DNA of 10,689 nucleotides from Rudanella sp. Its GTDB lineage: Bacteria > Bacteroidota > Bacteroidia > Cytophagales > Spirosomataceae. Positions 7,524 through 10,689 of this stretch are shown here, piece by piece (positions within the stretch are counted from its first letter, which is position 1; each line of letters opens with the position of its first letter). The notes below the pieces were generated by a model. It was given only the letters and a program-made list of their open reading frames with translations. It did no database searches and had not been told where the DNA came from. Location: the NCBI GenBank assembly GCA_026785985.1, contig JAJAYX010000625.1, positions 1 through 10,689 on the forward strand. Direction: 5' to 3'. A program made the translations under genes and the position numbers.

Positions 7524-9734
7524 ATGAACCATCAACAGTACACCAATCTGCCGGGTGATCCCGCCAAACCGCCCGAGTTGGTCGCGCCCGCCGAAGCGCA
7601 GGCCCAGCAACACATTGGTCACGACGGGCACAGCAGCCCGGCTACGCCTGAGCAACACAAAGGCGGCACCGGGATGGATCACGGGGCTATGAATCACAGT
7701 AAAATGGATCATAGTCAGATGAAACCAGGCGAACATAACATGGCAGGCCACGATCACGGGGCAATGATTGCTGACTTTTTGCGCCGGTTCTGGATTTGCG
7801 TTGTCCTGTCGGTACCGGTGGTGGTTTTCTCAACCATGTTTCAAAATCTGGTCGGTTATCAGCTTGATTTCCCGTTTCGCAATCCGATTGTGCTCGTAGT
7901 TGCTTCCTTCATTTACGTCTATGGAGGCTGGCCGTTCCTGACCGGCATGGTGGGCGAACTCAGAAACAAACAATTAGGCCAATCCAGGCTGGGAATGATG
8001 ACGCTGGTTGCCGTTGCCATCACAGCCGCCTACACCTACAGCGTCGCCGTATCGGTGGGCTGGCTTCGGGGTATGGATTTCTTTTGGGAACTCGCCACCC
8101 TGATCGACATTATGCTGCTGGGGCATTACATCGAGATGAAATCGGTAGCCGGGGCTTCGCGCTCGCTCGAACTGATCGTGCAAATGCTGCCTTCGGATGC
8201 CCACAAAGTGGATGGAACGGCCATTAATGATGTGAAAGTCGATACGCTGACGGTCGGCGACGTGGTGCTGGTCCGGCCCGGTGAACGCATTCCGACCGAT
8301 GGCGAAGTAGTCGAGGGCAGCAGCGCGGTCAATGAGAGTATGCTGACCGGCGAAAGCGTACCGGCTCAGAAAACAGTGAAGGATACGGTCATTGCCGGGG
8401 CTGTCAATGGCGAAGGCTCCCTCAACATTCGGGTGACGCACAAAGGCGAGGATAGCTATCTCAACAAAGTGGTCAAGATGGTGGAGGAGGCCCAAAACGC
8501 TAAATCCCAGACCCAAAATCTGGCTGACCGGGCAGCGGGCTGGCTAACTATCACCTCCCTTTCGGTAGGATTGATAACTCTCGTGGCCTGGCTCTGGCTG
8601 GGTAAAGACGTTGCCTTTGCGGTCGAGCGGATGGTCACGGTCATGGTTACGGCTTGTCCCCACGCTTTGGGGGTAGCGATTCCGTTGGTAGTGGCCATCT
8701 CCACGGCCATTTCGGCCCAAAAAGGGCTACTGATCCGAAACCGGACTGCTTTTGAGGAAGCCCGCAGAATTACGGCGATGGTGTTCGACAAAACCGGCAC
8801 CCTGACCGAAGGCGCGTTCGGCGTAACCCGCATCAAGGTACTGACCAAAGACACGGACGAAACTACGTTGTTAAGCCTAACCGCAGCCCTGGAACAACAA
8901 TCGCAACACCCTATTGCTCAAGGCATTGTTCGGGAGGCCAAAAAACGAGAACTCCAGTTGCCTTCCATCCGCGACTTTAAATCCATTACGGGTAAAGGTG
9001 TTTCGGCTACGGTAAATGGAAAGCAAGTCGTGGTGGTTAGCCCCGGCTATCTGAAAGAGAAAGGGATAAAACTGCCCCCGGATGCAACGGGCAGCGAAGC
9101 CGAAACGGTAGTATTTGTGCTAATGAACGACCAGCTACTGGGTTATGTGGCCTTAGCAGACCGAATCCGGGATGATTCCAAAGAGGCCGTTCGGCGGTTG
9201 CAGGAGTCGGGTATCAAGGTGTATATGGCCACCGGCGACAACCAGAAAGTAGCCGGTTCGGTGGCCAAAGAGTTGGGTTTAGACGGCGTTTTTGCCGAAG
9301 TGCTGCCCGATCAGAAAGTGAAAATCGTGAAGGACTTACAGGCAAAAGGGCAGTTTGTTGCCATGACCGGCGACGGGGTCAACGATGCCCCGGCACTGGC
9401 CCAGGCCAACGTGGGCATCGCCGTTGGTTCCGGCACCGATGTTGCCGCCGAAACCGCCGACATCATCTTAGTCAATAGCCGCCCAACGGACATTACCAAC
9501 CTCGTTGAGTTTGGCAAGGCGACCTACCGCAAGATGATTCAGAACCTGTTTTGGGCAACGGGCTACAATGTCGTCGCCATTCCGTTGGCAGCCGGCGTGT
9601 TATACCCTAATTTCGTCCTCAGCCCTGCTTTGGGGGCAGTGCTGATGAGTGCCAGCACCGTCATCGTCGCCCTGAACGCGCAGTTGTTGAAACGGAGTCT
9701 GAACCGCAGCCGCGAGAAAACCGGAGTCAGATAA
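7524..9734 (+). CDS. copB: P1B-3-type (CopB) copper/silver-translocating ATPase
   Basis: A 736-residue inner-membrane pump. Instead of an HMA domain it has a Met/His-rich N-terminus (residues 30-81, with GMDHGAMNHSKMDHSQMK at 50-67 and HDHGAM at 76-81). The transport helix carries CPH at 378-380 (TACPHALG), the signature of the P1B-3/CopB class. The actuator motif TGES is at 275-278, the phosphorylation site is DKTGT with Asp422, HP is at 462-463 and the hinge is GDGVND at 616-621. The last helix contains MSASTVIVALNA (708-719), the MSxST signature of this class. Characterised members export Cu or Ag; some prefer Cu(II) and others Cu(I), and the sequence does not decide. It is divergent from the HMA-AraC regulator and 81 bp ahead of the small Met/Cys-rich protein. 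The start is the ATG before NHQQYTN; no Shine-Dalgarno sequence is visible. Confidence 0.95.
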   Translation: MNHQQYTNLPGDPAKPPELVAPAEAQAQQHIGHDGHSSPATPEQHKGGTGMDHGAMNHSKMDHSQMKPGEHNMAGHDHGAMIADFLRRFWICVVLSVPVVVFSTMFQNLVGYQLDFPFRNPIVLVVASFIYVYGGWPFLTGMVGELRNKQLGQSRLGMMTLVAVAITAAYTYSVAVSVGWLRGMDFFWELATLIDIMLLGHYIEMKSVAGASRSLELIVQMLPSDAHKVDGTAINDVKVDTLTVGDVVLVRPGERIPTDGEVVEGSSAVNESMLTGESVPAQKTVKDTVIAGAVNGEGSLNIRVTHKGEDSYLNKVVKMVEEAQNAKSQTQNLADRAAGWLTITSLSVGLITLVAWLWLGKDVAFAVERMVTVMVTACPHALGVAIPLVVAISTAISAQKGLLIRNRTAFEEARRITAMVFDKTGTLTEGAFGVTRIKVLTKDTDETTLLSLTAALEQQSQHPIAQGIVREAKKRELQLPSIRDFKSITGKGVSATVNGKQVVVVSPGYLKEKGIKLPPDATGSEAETVVFVLMNDQLLGYVALADRIRDDSKEAVRRLQESGIKVYMATGDNQKVAGSVAKELGLDGVFAEVLPDQKVKIVKDLQAKGQFVAMTGDGVNDAPALAQANVGIAVGSGTDVAAETADIILVNSRPTDITNLVEFGKATYRKMIQNLFWATGYNVVAIPLAAGVLYPNFVLSPALGAVLMSASTVIVALNAQLLKRSLNRSREKTGVR

Positions 9735-9769
9735 GGCTTTTGTTGCGTCTTCCAGTCGGGAGTCGGGTC

Positions 9770-9786
9770 TATATCTGATGCAGATA
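9770..9786 (+). promoter_or_regulatory. possible promoter with overlapping palindrome upstream of the small Met/Cys-rich gene
   Basis: TATATCTG at 9770-9777 matches five of the six fixed bases of the Bacteroidota -7 box. It overlaps a perfect inverted repeat, TATCTG-ATG-CAGATA (9772-9786). A tandem AGTCGGG repeat lies just upstream (9754-9767). Together these suggest separate, regulated transcription of the small gene at 9816, but no -33 box lies at the right distance. Confidence 0.3.
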
Positions 9787-9815
9787 CCCATTACCAGTCT
9801 TAACAAAAATCGAGT

Positions 9816-9998
9816 ATGAGCGCCGGAACCATGTGCATGACCGACGGCATCTGCAAATACAAAGATGGCACGATCACGAAGATGAAAGAAGGCGACCACT
9901 GCACGATGGAAAACGGGAAAATGGTCATTCATCCCGGCTCGAAAAAAGACCATAAGAAGGCTGGTGTCAAAATGGGCAAGATGAAAATGAACGGGTAA
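9816..9998 (+). CDS. small Met/Cys/Lys-rich protein, probable metal binder
   Basis: A 60-residue basic protein with no signal peptide or membrane segment. It holds nine methionines besides the initiator (counted by hand), three cysteines (Cys7, Cys13, Cys29), two histidines in the tail and one at 28, and a degenerate repeat of the form C/T-K/M-x-D/N-G (MTDGICKYKDGTI, GDHCTMENGKMVI). Short proteins with repeated 'KDGKM' and 'NGT' units occur in Bacteroidota as domains of unknown function (I think of DUF6799, without certainty), often near copper genes. The location 81 bp after a copper ATPase and the soft-ligand composition suggest copper buffering in the cytoplasm, but this is inference. The start is the ATG at 9816; the next Met is residue 6. 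The C-terminus KMGKMKMNG is lysine- and methionine-rich. Confidence 0.7.
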   Translation: MSAGTMCMTDGICKYKDGTITKMKEGDHCTMENGKMVIHPGSKKDHKKAGVKMGKMKMNG

Positions 9999-10188
9999 AC
10001 AAACCCGGCAAGCCAACGTGTCTCGAACCAACAATGCCCGCGCAGACTTGTTTTGGGACACATTGCCCATAAATCACTCAACGACGAACAACTCCTTTTT
10101 TACAGCCCCGAAAAGCTCACGGGTTGATACAGCCCAACCGGCGGGCGCAACGAAGCCGTACCCGGCAACCACAGTCCATCATCTGATT
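9999..10188. other. stretch without a supported gene
   Basis: Between the small Met/Cys-rich gene and the possible lipoprotein I see no recognisable coding region. A GTG-started frame from 10018 runs into the lipoprotein frame, but its residues before the hydrophobic segment look random and would be an odd extension for a lipoprotein. A 5-bp stem (CGGGT/ACCCG, 9992-10007) straddles the upstream stop codon without a T-tract. Nothing else stands out. Confidence 0.4.
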
Positions 10189-10335
10189 ATGCTGGCAGTA
10201 GCCTTGATTTTGGTTGCAGGCTGCAACGCAAAAACGACTACCAACGGCGGCACAAAAGCAGATCCCACCGCCCAGGCCGACACCCGCCCCGTCTGGAGCG
10301 AGGGTGATTCCTTTGGAACGAAATTTGGGCGGTAA
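10189..10335 (+). CDS. possible very short lipoprotein
   Basis: From the ATG at 10189 the frame gives 48 residues: a hydrophobic stretch (MLAVALILVAGC) ending in a lipobox VAG-Cys, then a polar tail with Thr/Asn/Asp and a Trp. The lipobox is convincing, but the usual positive charges before the hydrophobic core are missing, because upstream codons are read through from a different-looking stretch. The tail is short and stops at 10335 without any recognisable domain. It could be the surviving 5' part of a longer lipoprotein gene, a genuine micro-lipoprotein, or chance. I do not recognise it. Confidence 0.3.
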   Translation: MLAVALILVAGCNAKTTTNGGTKADPTAQADTRPVWSEGDSFGTKFGR

Positions 10336-10389
10336 GGAAAGGTCAAACAGCCTTGTTCGGCCATGTCATCAGGCTTATTACCACCTAAA

Positions 10390-10585
10390 CATGAAAACTG
10401 TCACGCCAAATAAAATGTCCGCCAATTCTGATTAGCCTCATTCCATCCCAGAGTGGTTTCTCTTCGCCTTCCCAGGGGCTGATGCGTTCACCTTTCCGAA
10501 TCATCCATTGTTCGTCCTCCTGATGAATGTAAACCGGACAGTCAAATGTATTGGCCCAATCATTCACGTTGCTGTAATAACGAAT
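10390..10585 (-). pseudogene. fragment of a metallo-beta-lactamase-fold hydrolase, frameshifted
   Basis: In one minus-strand frame, residues RYYSNVNDWANTFDCPVY, then IHQEDEQWMIRKGERISPW, EGEEKPLWDGMRLIRI and GGHF resemble the middle of an MBL-fold hydrolase, where a HPHYYS-like metal motif, a WA..F..PVY.H segment, W.GE and GGHFPG occur in that order. After GGHF (codons around 10412-10420) the expected GVTV continues one base out of frame at 10396-10407, so there is a +1 shift at about 10408-10411. The in-frame reading ends at a stop around 10385. Upstream, the first metal-ligand motif is absent: a stop codon lies at 10586-10588 and the histidine expected before YYS is arginine. The fragment is therefore non-functional here. 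The identification is from memory of the family pattern. Confidence 0.45.
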
Positions 10586-10689
10586 TCATAGACACGCTCA
10601 TGCAATTGCAGAACCCGAACGCTACTGGTATGCAGCAACTCGTCATGCGTTGTCCATTGCTGACCACCCTCCGGCACGTACTGCCGGTC
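10564..10689 (-). other. open frame of unknown identity running off the right edge
   Basis: A minus-strand frame is open from the right edge for 41 codons and stops at 10564-10566. It contains WTTHDELLHTSSVRVLQLHE before entering the hydrolase-like fragment in a different frame. The part from 10689 to about 10590 may be the end of another broken gene joined to that fragment. I do not recognise it, and only the last residues are visible. Confidence 0.25.

Noticed and set aside
7974..8516. A 180-codon minus-strand frame inside the CopB-type ATPase
   Set aside because: No motif is recognisable and it lies fully within a well-supported gene; it is a codon-bias shadow.
9600..10070. A 156-codon minus-strand frame across the ATPase end and the small Met/Cys-rich gene
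   Set aside because: It overlaps two better-supported plus-strand genes, and its His-rich part is the shadow of Met codons.
10214..10435. A 73-codon plus-strand frame overlapping the possible lipoprotein
   Set aside because: The composition is proline/alanine-rich without any motif, and the lipobox in the other frame is the better signal.

Overview
The window looks like a metal-resistance (mainly copper) island from a member of the Bacteroidota, probably of the Cytophagales/Spirosoma type. The lineage is inferred from four things. None of the clear genes has a Shine-Dalgarno sequence in front of its start. One intergenic region carries an exact match to the Bacteroidota -7 box (TAnnTTTG). 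The AraC-type regulator has an N-terminal CxxC domain of a kind I associate with this phylum. The multicopper oxidase has a Met-rich insert and a C-terminal outer-membrane-barrel-like extension. No database search was possible, so genus-level placement is only a guess.

Layout. Positions 1-564 hold the right-hand part of an IS5-family insertion sequence, with the C-terminal part of a DDE transposase. It appears to have inserted into a CusB-like RND efflux adaptor gene, of which only the C-terminal half (565-1147) remains here. Facing it on the minus strand is a large copper-resistance multicopper oxidase (1199-3883). It carries a Met-rich insert of about 170 residues and a C-terminal segment resembling CopB/PcoB. 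Upstream of it, also on the minus strand, is a probable operon transcribed from about 7290 leftwards: an AraC-type regulator with a CxxC metal-binding N-terminus (6671-7288), a CPC-type copper-exporting P1B-1 ATPase (4271-6550) and a small CxxC metallochaperone-like protein (3995-4225). It ends at a strong hairpin (3922-3949). Divergent from the regulator, on the plus strand, are a CPH-type P1B-3 ATPase of the CopB class (7524-9734) and a 60-residue Met/Cys/Lys-rich protein (9816-9998).

Positions 9999-10689 look like worn accessory DNA. They hold a possible very short lipoprotein, a fragment of a metallo-beta-lactamase-fold hydrolase broken by frameshifts, and an open frame of unknown identity running off the right edge.

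How the genes would work together (inference from families): the CxxC chaperone and the N-terminal HMA domain deliver Cu(I) to the P1B-1 pump. The second pump, with a Met/His-rich N-terminus, exports Cu or Ag across the inner membrane. The oxidase converts Cu(I) to Cu(II) and binds copper in the periplasm, possibly anchored at the outer membrane by its C-terminal barrel. The RND tripartite exporter, damaged here, would have carried metal out of the periplasm. The HMA-AraC protein is the obvious candidate sensor, placed between the two pumps and able to control both directions. I saw no tRNA, rRNA or CRISPR array.
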